This document shows, piece by piece, positions 48,054-59,727 of a DNA stretch of 64,000 nt; the stretch's first letter is position 1; each line of letters begins with the position of its first letter. Source of the DNA: Salvator merianae (lineage: Eukaryota > Chordata > Lepidosauria > Squamata > Teiidae); contig QVOM02000101.1 in assembly GCA_003586115.2 (NCBI GenBank), forward strand, positions 29,729,289-29,793,288. The letters run 5' to 3'. The notes below the pieces were generated by a model. That model was not told the DNA's origin. It saw nothing but the letters and a program-made list of their open reading frames with translations, and made no database searches. Both the position numbers and the translations under genes were made by a program.

Positions 48054-48898
48054 AGGGTGTGTTCAGATGGGCTATTTTGGCCGTCTTCCAGTTGCACGGA
48101 AGCTGCGGTGTTCATAAAGCTCTTTGGTAAAGCCGTCTCTGCACCTCTCGGAGGCTGCCTGGGTCAGCTCTTCTATATTTGGCTTTTTTGTGCTTTCGGG
48201 TCACCTTGGGGAGCACCTCAACCAATCAGAGCCTTGCAGGAAACCATGAGACAATAGTACAAGAAGGGAGGGGGCGAGTGAGCTCTTGCCAGCATGGGAA
48301 ACTTTTCAAACTCCCTGCTTTCTGTAGACAAAAAAAGACATCAGTAGTGAGGCGTGGGAGAAAGCCCCTTGCTACTAAAGTCCAGCATGCTTTTTTAACT
48401 ACAGAAGGCAAGGGATTTTAAAAGTTACTCTGCACCAGCAAATCTCTCCCTCCCCTTTTGTCCCCATGCCGGCAAATCTCTCCCTCTGCCCAGTTCAACT
48501 GAGGCATCCTCTTCCTGTCTCTCCACAGAAGCAGCATCCATGCAAGTCCTTAACTGCCAGGGTTTCCCCTTTCCCAAATAAAACGTCTCCCTCTCTGCCC
48601 GCTGCTCCAGTTCCCCGAGGCTTTGGTAAATGGGGAAATAAGGGATCCTGTGACGTGAGGAAATCCGACGTTAGGAAATCCTGGCAGTTAAGGAGTTAAC
48701 GACTTGGGAAACTGCTTGGCAGAGAGGTGGGGAGTGGCCAATCAGCGAGCAGCTCCCTTTGCAGGCTGAGACCTTGGATCGGTGAGTCGCCTCATCGGTA
48801 AGTGTATGTGGAAGGCTTTTTTCCTGTGCGCCCAGGAATTATCCGGTCCTTTCATGCAGGCAATTTTAAAAATCGCTAGTCTGAACACAGCCTCAGTT
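48054..48898. mobile_element. TIR element of about 845 bp with 'TGTGTTCAGA' ends
   Basis: Left 'gggtgtgttcagatggg' and right 'agtctgaacacagcct' are inverted (TGTGTTCAGA core). The interior is more GC- and CpG-rich than the surroundings and holds two CCAAT-type motifs ('aaccaatcaga' near 48218 and 'ggccaatcagcga' near 48736). The shorter element at 51502-51718 has similar ends. No target duplication could be fixed and there is no transposase frame, so it is a non-autonomous DNA transposon at most. Confidence 0.5.
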
Positions 48899-49059
48899 GC
48901 CCATATAGTACTGATTCTCCCTCTTTCACTAATAGATTTATTTATGCATACACCAGGTCCCTCTCCATCTAATGTTCGTCACTGGTCCCATTTTGTCTTT
49001 ATTTCAGGCAACACTGTGAATTCACTTTTATAACTTGGAAAAGATGGAGGTTAGGGTTG

Positions 49060-49345
49060 TATCCAGACAGGGTCTAAAACCTGGGCTTATCCCAGAACTA
49101 TATTAGTATTGCCACATGTATCCATGACAATTCCAACATAGTCCCAGGATACAGAGGTGAAATCCCAAGATTTTGCAATTGTGGGAGAAAGAACACTGTA
49201 TCTGGGTATTCCCACATAACAATATTTGCTTACCTTGCTCCTGGGATTTTTCCAGTTGAAAATATCCACTGCACAAGCATGGGACTGAGTGTTTGTGTAG
49301 TTCTGGGTATTTCAAACCCTCAGAAGGAATCACAAAAGCAGCAGC
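49060..49345. mobile_element. Hairpin MITE, CCCAGGAT group
   Basis: 'gtatccagacagggtc', 'cctgggcttatcccag' (49080-49095) and 'tagtcccaggatac' repeat the order of 42835-42960; 'ctgtatctgggtattcccac' and 'ctcctgggattttt' continue it. The CR1 follows immediately. Confidence 0.45.
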
Positions 49346-49348
49346 AGA

Positions 49349-50899
49349 ATGGCAATGCCCCAGACTTCCCCTCAATTATATGGTGAGAGGCAACTGTGGG
49401 GTCTAAACAAGGTGAGGGAACACTTAGCAAATTTAAATGAATTCAAGTCTCTGGGCCCAGATGAATTACATCCTAGGGTGCTGAAGGAATTAGCTGATAT
49501 AATTGCTGAACCACTCTCTGTGATATTTGAGAACTCATGGAAAACAGGAGAAGTCCCAGAAGATTGGAGAAGGGTGAATGTTGTACCTATCTTTAAAAAC
49601 GGAAAGAAGGCTGACCCAGGCAACTACAGGCCTGTGAGCCTGACTTCAATACGAGGCAAGATACTTGAACAAATCATTAAACAGCATATATGGGAGCACT
49701 TGGATGGGAATGCAGTAATTAACCAGAGCCAACATGGATTTGTAACAAGCAAGTCATGCCAGACTAATCTCATTTCCTTTTATGACAAAATTACTGGATG
49801 GATCGATCAAGGAAAGGCTGTGGACATAGTATATCTTGACTTTAGCAAAGCATTTGACAAGGTGTCTCATACTATACGTATTGCAAAAATGATCAAACAT
49901 GGGATTGACAGGACAACTGTTAGGTGGATTCATAACTGGCTTAGTGATCGTACTCAAAGAGTGGTCATAAATGGCTTCACATTCAATTGGAAGACTGTCT
50001 CGAGTGGGGTATCGCAAGGCTCTGTCTTGGGCGCATTGCTGTTCAACATTTTTATAAACGATCTGGATGAAGGTGTTGAGGGGACGCTGATCAAATTTGC
50101 AGACGACACAAAGCTAGGAGGGGTTGCTAACACTAGGGAAGAGAAGGAGAGGATTCAAAATGATTTGGACAAGCTTGAACAGTGGGCTGAAACTAACAGA
50201 ATGACATTTAACAGGGAGGAATGCAAAGTTTTGCATCTGGGTAAGAAAAATGACAATATCCAATACAGAATGGGAGGAATCTCACTGAGATGCAGCACAT
50301 GTGAAAAGGATCTGGGTGTACTAGTAGACCATAGATTAAACATGAGTCAATAGTGTGTTGCAGCTGCAAAAAAGGCAAACACCATCCTGAGCTGTATCAA
50401 GAGGAACATAGAGTCTAGATCACGAGAAGTAATTGTCCCACTTTACTCTTCCTTGGTCAGACCTCATCTGGAGTATTGTGTCCAGTTCTGGGCACCCCAG
50501 TTTAAAAAAGACATTGACAAACTGGAAGAAGTTCCGAGAAGGGCGACCAAAATGGTGAGTGGTCTGCAAACCATGTCCTACGAGGAACGATTAAAGGACT
50601 TAGGAATATTTAGCCTGCAGAAGAGAAGACTGAGAGGAGATATGATAGCTGTTTTCAAGTATCTGAAGGGCTGTCACAGTGCAGAAGGATTGGCCCTATT
50701 CTCAGTTGCACAAGAAGGAAGGACTAGAAACAATGGGATGAAACTTCAAGGGAGTAGATACAGGCTAGATATTAGGAAAAACTTTCTGACCGTAAGGGCA
50801 ATCAGTCACTGGAACAGGTTACCACAGGAGGTGGTGGGCTCTCCTTTGCTGGAGATCTTCAAGGAAAGGCTGGACAGATATCTGTCTGGGATGCTTTAG
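49349..50899 (+). pseudogene. CR1 ORF2 reverse transcriptase (single nonsense codon)
   Basis: One reading frame runs 1551 bp with a single in-frame TAG at 50351-50353, after which the same frame stays open to the natural stop. The CR1 RT copies its RNA at a nicked target. Visible motifs, in order: 'SLGPDELHPRVLKELADII', 'GEVPEDWRRVNVVPIFKNG', 'NYRPVSLTSIRGKILEQII', 'QHGFVTSKSCQTNLISFYD', 'VYLDFSKAFDKVSH' (first catalytic Asp), 'SSGVSQGSVLGALLFNIFI', 'LIKFADDTKLGGV' (catalytic FADD), 'QWAETNRMTFNREECKVLH' and 'KDLGVLVDH'. After the stop come 'VRPHLEYCVQFWAP' and 'RLPQEVVGSP'. The endonuclease is missing by 5' truncation; the first about 12 residues are upstream flank. Confidence 0.93.
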
Positions 50900-50987
50900 T
50901 GAATCCTGCATTGAGCAGGGGGTTAGACTCAATGACCCTGGAGGTCCCTTCCAACTCTATGATTCTATGATTCTATGATTCTATGAT
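49385..50987 (+). mobile_element. CR1 LINE, 5'-truncated, near-intact RT
   Basis: About 1.6 kb: CR1 reverse transcriptase from the linker before the RT to the end of ORF2, a short 3' UTR ('ggactcaatgaccctggag'-like wording) and the diagnostic CR1 tail of three perfect ATTCTATG octamers (50954-50987). Like most CR1 copies it is 5'-truncated and has no obvious target duplication. The very similar tail at 26065-26297 shows this subfamily was active recently. Confidence 0.95.
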
Positions 50988-51500
50988 AAGATCCTGCATT
51001 TTCCTTTCACCATAGCTCACTTCTCCAATTACAGGAGAAAGAAAAGGGCATCTTGGACCACATTTCTGCCACCCCATGTCCACTACGGCAGCAATAGGTG
51101 CATTGTGCTGACCATGGTACTCCATTTTCAGGCACAGTTGCTGTACAACCCAAACAAGGCACCATTTTAAGAGGATAATATCCTCCATCCTTGATGGAGG
51201 CACTTCAGATCTCTGCTTCAATTGATGTTTCTGACTTCTGAAATGGAGACAAGGAGGCAGCACTTCAAGCAACAGACATGGTGTCTCTGTAAGACAAGAG
51301 TCTTACAGTAAGCCTAAGGAAAAAAATGGGGGAAAATAGTTGTTCCTGCAATCCCCTCTCCTTGTTCCATTCCTCTACTTTCCATTCCTTAGCAGCCTTC
51401 CTTCGTACCACACAAACTTATAATGCTGATTCCACACGTCAGTGTTGTGAAGGTACAGAAACAGTATTTGTGCAATATGGATTCCCTGAACAGTATCACT
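50988..51500. other. No recognisable feature
   Basis: A weak stem 'tatcctccatccttgatggagg' near 51179-51200. The minus-strand frame 51272-50973 has no domain. Confidence 0.4.
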
Positions 51501-51501
51501 A

Positions 51502-51718
51502 AGGCTGTGTTCAGATATAACAAAAGAGGTGACTTGGAGGCACCTCATAGAAACAGTGTGTGGTACTCATGTTCCCAAGTCTTCTCTAATCTCCCTTCTC
51601 TAGCACAGCATGTCCATGAAAGGGGGGAGGGGCAGAATGGTGTGTGAACAATCCCACCTCGAAGCTGTCTCTGAGCCACCTCAATGATGCTTTTCTTTGT
51701 TGTGTCTGATCACAGCCT
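51502..51718. mobile_element. Short MITE with AGGCTGTG ends
   Basis: Left 'aggctgtgttcagatataac' and right 'gttgtgtctgatcacagcct' form TIRs of about 20 bp. The core 'CTGTGTTCAGA' is shared with 48054-48898. No coding capacity; target duplication not clear. Confidence 0.65.
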
Positions 51719-54564
51719 GAATCTTGTCTATTCTGTTATACTTAAGAAGTAACTGCATCCAAGTCCCCCATAATGTACCTAATAATGAATTTTTGACTTT
51801 TTTTTCATCCAGAGGTTAGAAAAATGATTCTGAGGAACAAAGCTGTGTTGCTTCTAGGTCTGTCAATAGCTATCATATTTTCTAGCAAGTGGATAAGGAT
51901 CTCAAGTTTCCTTTAACAATTGGCTCATAGGCTGTTGACATCCAGCAGATTTTCTGTAAAGAAATATATTATGGATGACAGAACTACACTTTGGCACAGG
52001 ACAGTAGTAATTTAGGAAAGACCTGTGAAATGCTCCTCACCTCCATTATTCATGGGTGGACTTATGGAGTTGCTAAGGTTCAATTTTAAATAGTGAATTC
52101 AGAAATCTAAAGGTTCCTCATATCTTACTTGGTAAAAGACCATCTCCTATATATCTGCTTGTGTGATGATCCTATCTTAAAGCTTCTCTTGTGAACCATA
52201 CATGATAATGCATGAAGAAATCATTTCAGTTTTCTTCAAGCATTCAAAACACAAAAAGCAAAAATAGATGGAGGGGAAGAAGAATCATGGAAACAATTCC
52301 TGCTCTGACCAGCTTACCTTCAAGACTGCACAGTTCAAAGTGTACATATTTAGGTTTTGTACATGCAGTCTGAAAGTTTGGGAAACAATAGTTTGGTCTT
52401 TGTACAGATGATAGAGAAATCCTAGGTATGGGATGGCCAAATGCCACTCACTGGCTGAAGCGCTTGCAGAATACATGGAGAACAGTTCCCCCCCTTTTTT
52501 CCCATGATGCAATTTTGTGTGGCCACAGTGGTTGGAAAGACAGCATGGGACCCAACATGTCTGACCATGTTGCTCCCCTGCCACTGCCATGGTGGGGTTT
52601 ATAACGTGTCCAGCAGTAACTATACACATTGAAACTTCCTTAATTTGAGTTCTCATTAGCCCCTTTCCCAGCTAATGTAAATAAAATTTCAAGAAAACAA
52701 AGAAGTCACCAAAAGCCTTAGAGAATAGGAATTAAATCCATACAAACTGATGAAAAGAAAATGCTTACACAAAATGCAGATAGTTGCACTAAGAGTTGAA
52801 ACATTTGAAACAATTTGATGTAACCAGTTTTATTTCAAACATTAGAACCATTTAAAGCAGCCTATTTTGCAATCAAAACATTTCTACGCAAAACATTTTT
52901 CTCCCCTCCCCTCAGATTTTAAGGACCTCCCGTAGACCATACCAGCATGCAGAAAGGAGACTCCACATATGCTTGCTGGTTCAGTATACACAGCCAGTGC
53001 AGAATCAACTTAAAACATTTAAACTAACACACACAAAATGTGGACCAGCTCCTTTTAAACCTACAGACCAATTCATCTGAGAGCTCACTGAATCAACAGT
53101 TCAGCCTTGCATTGCTTCCCCCATATATCTACTGTCTCAGAATCATGCAAGATTCCATAGTAATAGCAGGCACTCTGAAGAAATATCTCTGCAGAAATAA
53201 TTTAGGAGGGATGTTAACAAGAAGGAGCTCCATAGCCTGCCTTTTACATATGCAAAGCTTTACATCTGGTAGAGAAGAGAAATGGAGAAGACAGCATTAA
53301 TGTCTAAATCCAGCAAAATGTGAGAAAGCTGAAAAGGTGATGAGCAATCTATTTATTAAACCAGGCTTCAAAATATGTAATGCTTGATGCATTTTGAGCA
53401 TGATAACCACTCTTCCCCCAGTCAATGCTTATATTACAATTCTGGTATGACATATTAAGTAAAATGAAATACACACATTCTACTGGCTGTCATCTACTCC
53501 ACAATAATGAGGTGCTGAGAAAAGAAGTGATATATGTAGGTATACATCAAGCCTATGCTTCTTTGCTAGCTATAGATCAGCAGATCTCTATAGATAAAGT
53601 TCGTGTTTGCAAGTATCATGAGCCAAGAATGTTCTTCCCATCCCTTCAGATCAATAGTACTTCTTAGGATATATTTCATGCTTTCTTAAAATTAAATCCA
53701 TACTTTAAATCACTGATTTTCTCCCAACCACCACCATAGTGGTGGAATCAAAAGCAAGATATGGTTTAAATGATTCATAGTACAGTGTATGTGCAGCAAT
53801 ATAAATGAAATAATTAGAAGTCAAATTGCCTATTGCCTGAGAAATTAGACTTATTACCACCTTTCGGAGTTGAGCTGTATTAACATAATTATTCTTCCGA
53901 ACCACTAATTTGCTCCATTTGAAGTCTACACTTTACACAGCAAAGAATTCCAGTATCTCAAACTTTGTTTAATCCTTTATTACTCTTCTTTCTTTATATT
54001 AATTAGTATTTGCTTCTTAGCTAGCTTCTGCTCTTATGTGATTTCTGGAACTGGTCTCTTATTGCTGTACAAAGTGCTACAGTACTTTTTTGGGGGAGAA
54101 AAAAATAAATGAGGCATCTTGCATGAAGTCACAGCAGATACAACTGCCTTAACTGGCCTTCCCTCCCTTCAGGAATGAGAGACAGAATAGGATAGAAAGG
54201 GATGGGAGTCAGGACTTCAGAGAAACTAAGTTGTCTTTCTACTTCCACCAGTTATTTTTGCAGTTTGATTCAGGAAATTGACAGCAATAAATGCAATTGT
54301 TTGCCCTTGTCCCACATTCATTAGCAGCATTTGCAATTCTCTTGCACTTCAGTAATACCCAAATGCTTCTGCAAACTTCTGTGAATCTGACTTCATTTTA
54401 GTTTGAAAATTTCTAGGGAAAAAAAAGGAGCTCAGCATGCATTCCTCACTCTGAAACAGATAACTGTTTGATCCTCAGCAGTCACACTTCTTTTATAGAA
54501 GAGCAGATTCCCTGTATGCTAGCTGTGTACGTGCATGGGGTCTGAGCATTCTTGGATGCATCAG
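51719..54564. other. No recognisable feature
   Basis: AT-rich. Frames at 52244-52656, 53040-53300, 53425-53667 and 53705-53905 have no family signature. A small stem 'accaccaccatagtggtgg' lies near 53730. Confidence 0.45.
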
Positions 54565-54785
54565 GAAAGGGACTCTGGAGTTCTGGTGGACAATTCAATG
54601 AAGGTGTTGATCCAGAACATGGCACCAGTGTGTGGGGGAAGCAAATTTAGTGCTAGGGGTAATTAGGAAGAGGATAGAAAATAAGTTGACAAGTAGCATT
54701 GTCCCTTTTTAGAAATCTATGGTGAGGATACATTTGAAATATTGTGTACAATTCTGGTCATCACATCTCAGGGAGTATATGCTTG
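54565..54785 (+). mobile_element. Old CR1-type LINE fragment
   Basis: Translating 54572-54772 gives 'VLVDNSMKV', then 'IGLGIIRKRIENK'-like and 'YEDTFEILCTILVITS' wording, the CR1 segment after the FADD box ('KDLGVLVDNSMKVS...NRIGLGIIRKRIENKL...VRPHLEYCVQFWSP'). It has frameshifts and is truncated at both ends. Confidence 0.55.
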
Positions 54786-56985
54786 CTGGCATTTCTCACA
54801 GATCTTGCATTCCTTCTCTGCGGTTAATTCTGATATGCTGATAAGGTGTCTGGGAAAGTGTACTTGTATTCACAACTCAATATAGGGTTTTACTGAGCTC
54901 ATTGGGGGTGTGGGAATGTCATGGAGCTACAATGTTTTTTATACTTATGTTCAGCTAACACCTTTGCATTCTGTTATCAATATAGCTTGAGTAGCATGCT
55001 GGAATTACTCTTTTCCTGTGTTCCTGAGTGTGGGCTAGTGGTAGCAATTCTGACAGAATAACAAAATGCCACCAGCTCAGAGCCCAGGGATAATCTAGAT
55101 AAGAAATGATTTTTTTTTGGGGGGGGGGTAATTCCTTGGAGCAAAGGACAACCTGTAAATGGATTAAACATTAGGTGTGACCACAGAAAAAGAATAGGTT
55201 AGTGGGTTTGGGGAAACACTGTAGCCACTTTGCTTTGAAGCCATAGTTAATCCCATGCAAAATGGTTTCTGTTTATGTATTACTCCTGTAACAAATTTGT
55301 CCAGTGGAACCAAAGCTGCTAGCTATATCACCATCCTACCTCCTTCACATCACATCTCATAAAATTATTGGCTACAAGGGGAAAAAAAAAGTGGGGTTTG
55401 TGCATACATCTTTCCAAACAACTCAGCTCAGTTGTACAGCTGAAAATAACAATAATAAACAAACCTAAGCTGACAGAGAGTGTCTATGGCTCTTCCTCTT
55501 CCCTTCCCCACCAATTGTTTAGGAACTGTACTTGTGAGCTACCAACATGAATAGAGAAAACCACAGATATTTAATATATCTGACTATGACTGTTTACAGA
55601 CAACTTCATAGGTCTGGAATGTTTCTGTGGTTGGTGACATCAGATGCTCACCAGAACACTCAATGCCTTATCAAGGTGTCAGGAGGTGAGGGGGCAAAGG
55701 ATGAGCAACTTGGCCTTCCCACAGTTCTGTGGCGATATATGGAACCAGGGAGGGTGCTTCAACAAAGCCACCTCCACCAAGTGCCTGCCCATGAGCTTGT
55801 GGAGTCACAGTTAACACTCTGTCCTTTCACATTTATCAAGCATGTAGGATACAATGTTGGACCTTAAATTTCTCAGTCCACATCCTAGGAGAGAATCCTT
55901 GGCATTAAGAAATCAAAAGATTTTTTTTTCTGCCTACTTAAAGGTCAAATGAATGTCAAGTTGGTGTATTCTTACATTGATCCTGTTTGTAAACACTTGG
56001 TGGTAAAGGACACAACATCCAGGAACCTCCAGCACAGTTTGGACCATTTTGTGCATGTTGGTTGATTTAAAAAGAAAATCATATGCTTAGATTTAAGCAA
56101 GTCATTTTAAGACGATATGAGAAGTACATTTCAAATTTGTGATGAAAATTGAATTCTGGATTTAGAGGTCTTATCTTAACTGAATGTTATAATGAGAAAA
56201 AATAAATTACAATGAGAGCAAGGTTTATGTAACAAAAAATGTTCTGGAGAGGACTGTCATTAGAATAGTGGAAGGTTCAATATCATTTGTCTTTTTTTAT
56301 ATACAAGAAGGAATTATTCTGATGAATAGAGAAAAGAGATATGGAAAAATCTACTTCAACTATCTGTTCTCCTATAGCATAGATGCTAAATGTTATTGAC
56401 AGCAGAATTGTCTGCTGAAGGACTGATTACACAATGGAATGTGAGATATCATCAGATGTATGTTTGCCATAAAGGTGATTGGCAGGTGAAAAAATGTTTT
56501 TCATTTTTCAGTGGTTTTAGACGTTAGTTTTTTTGTTATGTTTTCCGTTCCTATGACCTATTCTCACAACCTGTCCTTCACCACATGTTTCTAAAGTGGA
56601 TGAAATATTACATCAAAAGAGATATCCTATCAAACTAAACAGAGTTCTCTGACCACATATATTGAGTTATCAGACACTTAGTACTATTGTGCTAGGCATA
56701 AAGAACTGGAGTGCAATTGTAAGGTGCCAATGCTACAATTAGTAATTTACTCAAGAATAATTTGATGATTATAAATCCTTATCCCAATCAAACTCAAGAA
56801 GGTTGATAGTGAGGCTCAAAGAGAAACAGATTTTTTTTTGCTTTTGCTTTTCTCCCTCATCTTCTTTTCCTCAGGGAAAAATGGGAGGTTTTGTTGCTGT
56901 TGTTTTTTACTGCTACCTGCTGTGCTGTGATTTTGTCTGTTTTTGTATATTTGTCACACTTAGTTGCAAAAAACATCAAATGAAA
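54786..56985. other. No recognisable feature
   Basis: AT-rich. A T-run/G-run pair near 55109-55127. Frames at 55368-55550 and 55547-55867 have no domain. Confidence 0.45.
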
Positions 56986-56989
56986 TAAT

Positions 56990-57594
56990 AAGAAAGAGAT
57001 AATTAAAGAGGACATGGAGATTACAGAGAGACTAAATGAATTATTTGCCTCTGTATTCACTAAGGAAGGTAGAGGGCATGTGTTGGCAGCTGAGCCCATC
57101 TTTTCAAGGAGGGAGTCAGAAATATTAGATTGCACAGAGGTAACTAGGGAGGAGGTAACTAGGGAGGAAATTGTGTGTCTTGATGAACTAAATGCTAACA
57201 AATTGCCAGAACCAGATGGCATGCATCCGAGAGTTCTTAAAGAACTCAAATGTGTAATTGCCAATGTTCTTGCCAAAGTACATAATCTTTCCCGAAGATC
57301 AGTTTTCCTGCCTGAAGACTGGTAGCAATACCAATCTTAAAATACATTAAAAAAAAAAATCCAAAGATGAACCAGGAACTAACAGATCAATCATCTTAAC
57401 TTCAGTTCAGGGTAAATTGGTGGAAGCCATAATAAAGGATAAATTTTGCACATAGAGGAGCAAGCATTGCTGAAGGAAAATAAGCTTGGCTTCTGCAAAG
57501 GTAAATCATGTTTGCTAACTTGTTAGAATTCTTGGAGAATGTCAGCAAGCATGAAGATAGATGCAAACCCAATTGACATGCCTAGTTGGACATT
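56990..57594 (+). mobile_element. CR1-type LINE fragment (endonuclease-RT linker and RT start)
   Basis: The frame 57014-57325 has 'ERLNELFASVFTKEG', 'REEIVCLDELNANKLPEPDG', 'MHPRVLKELK' and 'LPEDW', the CR1 linker and RT start. Further on, with stops and frameshifts, come 'KLVEAIIKDKI'-like, 'GFCKGKSC' and 'LLEFLENVSKH' segments. It breaks off where the MITE at 57595 begins. This is a different, older CR1 lineage than 49385-50987. Confidence 0.8.
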
Positions 57595-58097
57595 TAGGGC
57601 CTTTTTACACTTTACACCAGTGAGTGTCAGGGATGGTCACTAGCAAAATGTCTCCACACTTTGTGGAGGCCCGCATGACTGGAAACAGCCTGCAGCTGTT
57701 GCCAATCATAGCTAGCTGTGAAGCATTAAATTGTGCTCCACATCTTGACCAGAAGCAGCTATCCTGCTTCTGGTCAAATGCATTCACACTCATTTCTAGA
57801 TGTAAATGCAATGACACACAGTGTGTGGCAACTGCACCTGTACAACCATCTGCTTGTGCCTGCGCATGCCTGCACACTCCACGGTGCTGTTGTCACCATG
57901 GCAGCAGCCAGATGTTTCCCAGCTGCTGCCATGGCAATGATCAGGGATACCAGAATTCACAGTAGGAATGCTGATATCCTGCTGATATTCAAGACTAATG
58001 CACCTCAGTGCAGACAGTGTCTGCACTGTGTGGTCCATTCCACATTACAATGGGATAATTATCCCATTCTAATGTGGAAAGTGTGAAAATGACCTTA
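57595..58097. mobile_element. Hairpin MITE with AGGGCC/CACACT ends
   Basis: Left 'tagggcctttttacacttta', right 'gtggaaagtgtgaaaatgacc' (reading taaggtcattttcacac on the other strand). Internal stems include 'gaccagaagcagctatcctg' closing with 'gcttctggtc' (57748-57776) and 'ggcagcagccagatgtttcc' closing with 'gctgctgcc' (57900-57931). The flanks 'ggacattt' and 'gaacgttt' match at 6 of 8 with a one-base offset, so the superfamily is open. The right half is duplicated at 60642-61300. Confidence 0.6.
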
Positions 58098-58352
58098 GAA
58101 CGTTTTTGCAAAGGGCCTTTCTGCACTTACCTATGCAGGTCTGGATTTGTGGATCCTGATCAGGCAAGTGTTGGTCTCAACTTGTTCTGTGCCAGTTCCT
58201 ATGCTGACCATGACGCCCACACAAACTTTTCCCCAGAGGCACACCAGGCTTATACTTCATATATGACCCAAAACCTCCTTAAAACATATCTGTATAATTT
58301 GGCCTTTGCTGAGTAGTATGATATCCCCCCTTGATTTCCCTTTGATAAAGTC
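57757..58352 (+). repeat. Donor copy of a dispersed 596-bp duplication
   Basis: Nearly identical to 60956-61551 (also partly to 60642-60890). It spans the right half of the MITE, the start of a second MITE-like edge (58114, 'gggcctttctgcacttacc') and the beginning of an L2-type tail, so its ends do not follow any one element. Confidence 0.85.
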
Positions 58353-58500
58353 CTGAAGTAGTTGATGTTTCATGCTACATGCATATGATTTGTTATATAT
58401 CTTATGTTTACTGATTTGCCTGTTTTCCTTTTGCTGTTTTTGTTCATCATGCTGATACTTACGAAATAGAGCAGTGCAGAAGTTTTAATAAACATAAACA
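58241..58500 (+). mobile_element. LINE (L2-like) 3' end fragment
   Basis: The plus strand reads 'LKTYLYNLAFAE' at 58279-58314, resembling the last residues of L2 ORF2 ('LKTYLYRLAF'), then an A/T-rich 3' UTR to about 58500. Confidence 0.45.
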
Positions 58501-58863
58501 TATTATATTTACCTGAAATTCATCAGGTTAGCAAAATTCATCCCACAGGTAGCTCACTGAGGATCAAACTGAGTCATAGGGATGCATTTGTTGTTTTGTT
58601 TCCATACCTAACTATATATATATTTTAAAAAACAATCAGTTTATCCAGTCAGTGTGCGCATCTAAGAAATTGCTCACCTCCAGGGTTCTATAGGCAAAAG
58701 TAAACAATAAGGTGCCTTATTGTGGCCAAAATATGATTTGTTGGGTCACCAACTCTTAGAGCTAGGCTCTAAGCCTCAAGTTTGCATCATTCAAAGCTGA
58801 GTTCTTGATAACCTGCAGCGCCACAATTTTAGACGTTAATCAAAGTCAGCTATGAGGAAAGAA
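58501..58863. other. No recognisable feature
   Basis: AT-rich, with a short TA run near 58613-58622. Confidence 0.45.
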
Positions 58864-58871
58864 GTGAGGAG

Positions 58872-59719
58872 TAGGGATGTGCACGAAGGCACTTTTCCCT
58901 TTTCGCTTCGCAGGAATGCGAAGCTCCTAGGCTTCGTTTTCGTGCGAAAAAATACGCACGAAAATGAAGCCCTTCGTTTTCAGGGCGAAGATTTTCGCCG
59001 CGAACGGAAGCAGGGAAAACAAGGTGAAGGGAAGAGCTTTGCCTTAATTTCTCTGCTTCGGATTGCGCTCGCCTCTCTCTCATTCCCCCCCCCCGCCTAG
59101 TCTGTCAGTGTAATGACAGACTGGGGGGGGAATAAGAGAGAGGCGAGCGCCATCGGAAGCAGTGAAATCAAGGCAAAGCTCTCCCCTTTGCCTTGATTCC
59201 TGCATTTCCGATGGCGCAGCGCTCTCTCTCACTCCCGCCGCAGTCTGTCAGTGCAATGACAGACTGGGGGGGGGGGAATAAGAGAGAGGCGAGCGCCATC
59301 AGAAGCGGTGAAATCGAGGCAAAGCTCTTCCCTTCGCCTTGATAGCTCTGTTTCTGATGGCTGCTGGCTGCCTCATTCACCGTAGTCTGTCAGCGCTGGC
59401 GCTGACAGCCTAGGGGGGTGAGTCAGTGAGGGGAAGAGAAGGAAAATCAACGGGAAGGGAATCCCCCTTCCGTTGAGTTTTCTCCACCACCGCTCGCTGC
59501 TGGCTGGCTGATTCACCCTAGGCTGTCAGCGCCAGCGCTGACAGCCTAGAGAGGTGAGACATCGGCAAATTGCGAAGGTCCCGAAATGCTTCAAAAAATT
59601 GAGGGACCTTCGCAATTCGCATTCGTGATTTCTGTTGCCCTTCGCATTCGATGCGAAGGGCAGGAAATCACGAAATTCGATCGAAAATTGAATGCCACGA
59701 AGCTTCGTGCACACCCCTA
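58872..59719 (+). mobile_element. Multi-hairpin hAT-like transposon, copy HPG-3
   Basis: 848 bp, same orientation as HPG-1. TIRs 'tagggatgtgcacgaagg' and 'cttcgtgcacaccccta', with a perfect 8-bp duplication 'gtgaggag' at 58864-58871 and 59720-59727. It has one copy of the 144-bp module (two in HPG-1) and one extra stem, 'ttcgtgcg...cgcacgaa' (58936-58962), that HPG-1 lacks. Over the right half it differs from HPG-1 at only a handful of positions. No transposase frame. Confidence 0.93.
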
Positions 59720-59727
59720 GTGAGGAG

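Noticed and set aside
48054..48898. CpG-island promoter of a host gene
   Set aside because: The segment is bounded by inverted ends and no exon follows, so a transposon explanation is simpler.
57624..58316. Parallel ORFs here and at 60607-61515 that look like a small gene family
   Set aside because: They are the same duplicated MITE/LINE sequence read in several frames; the similarity reflects DNA duplication, and the peptides have no domain.
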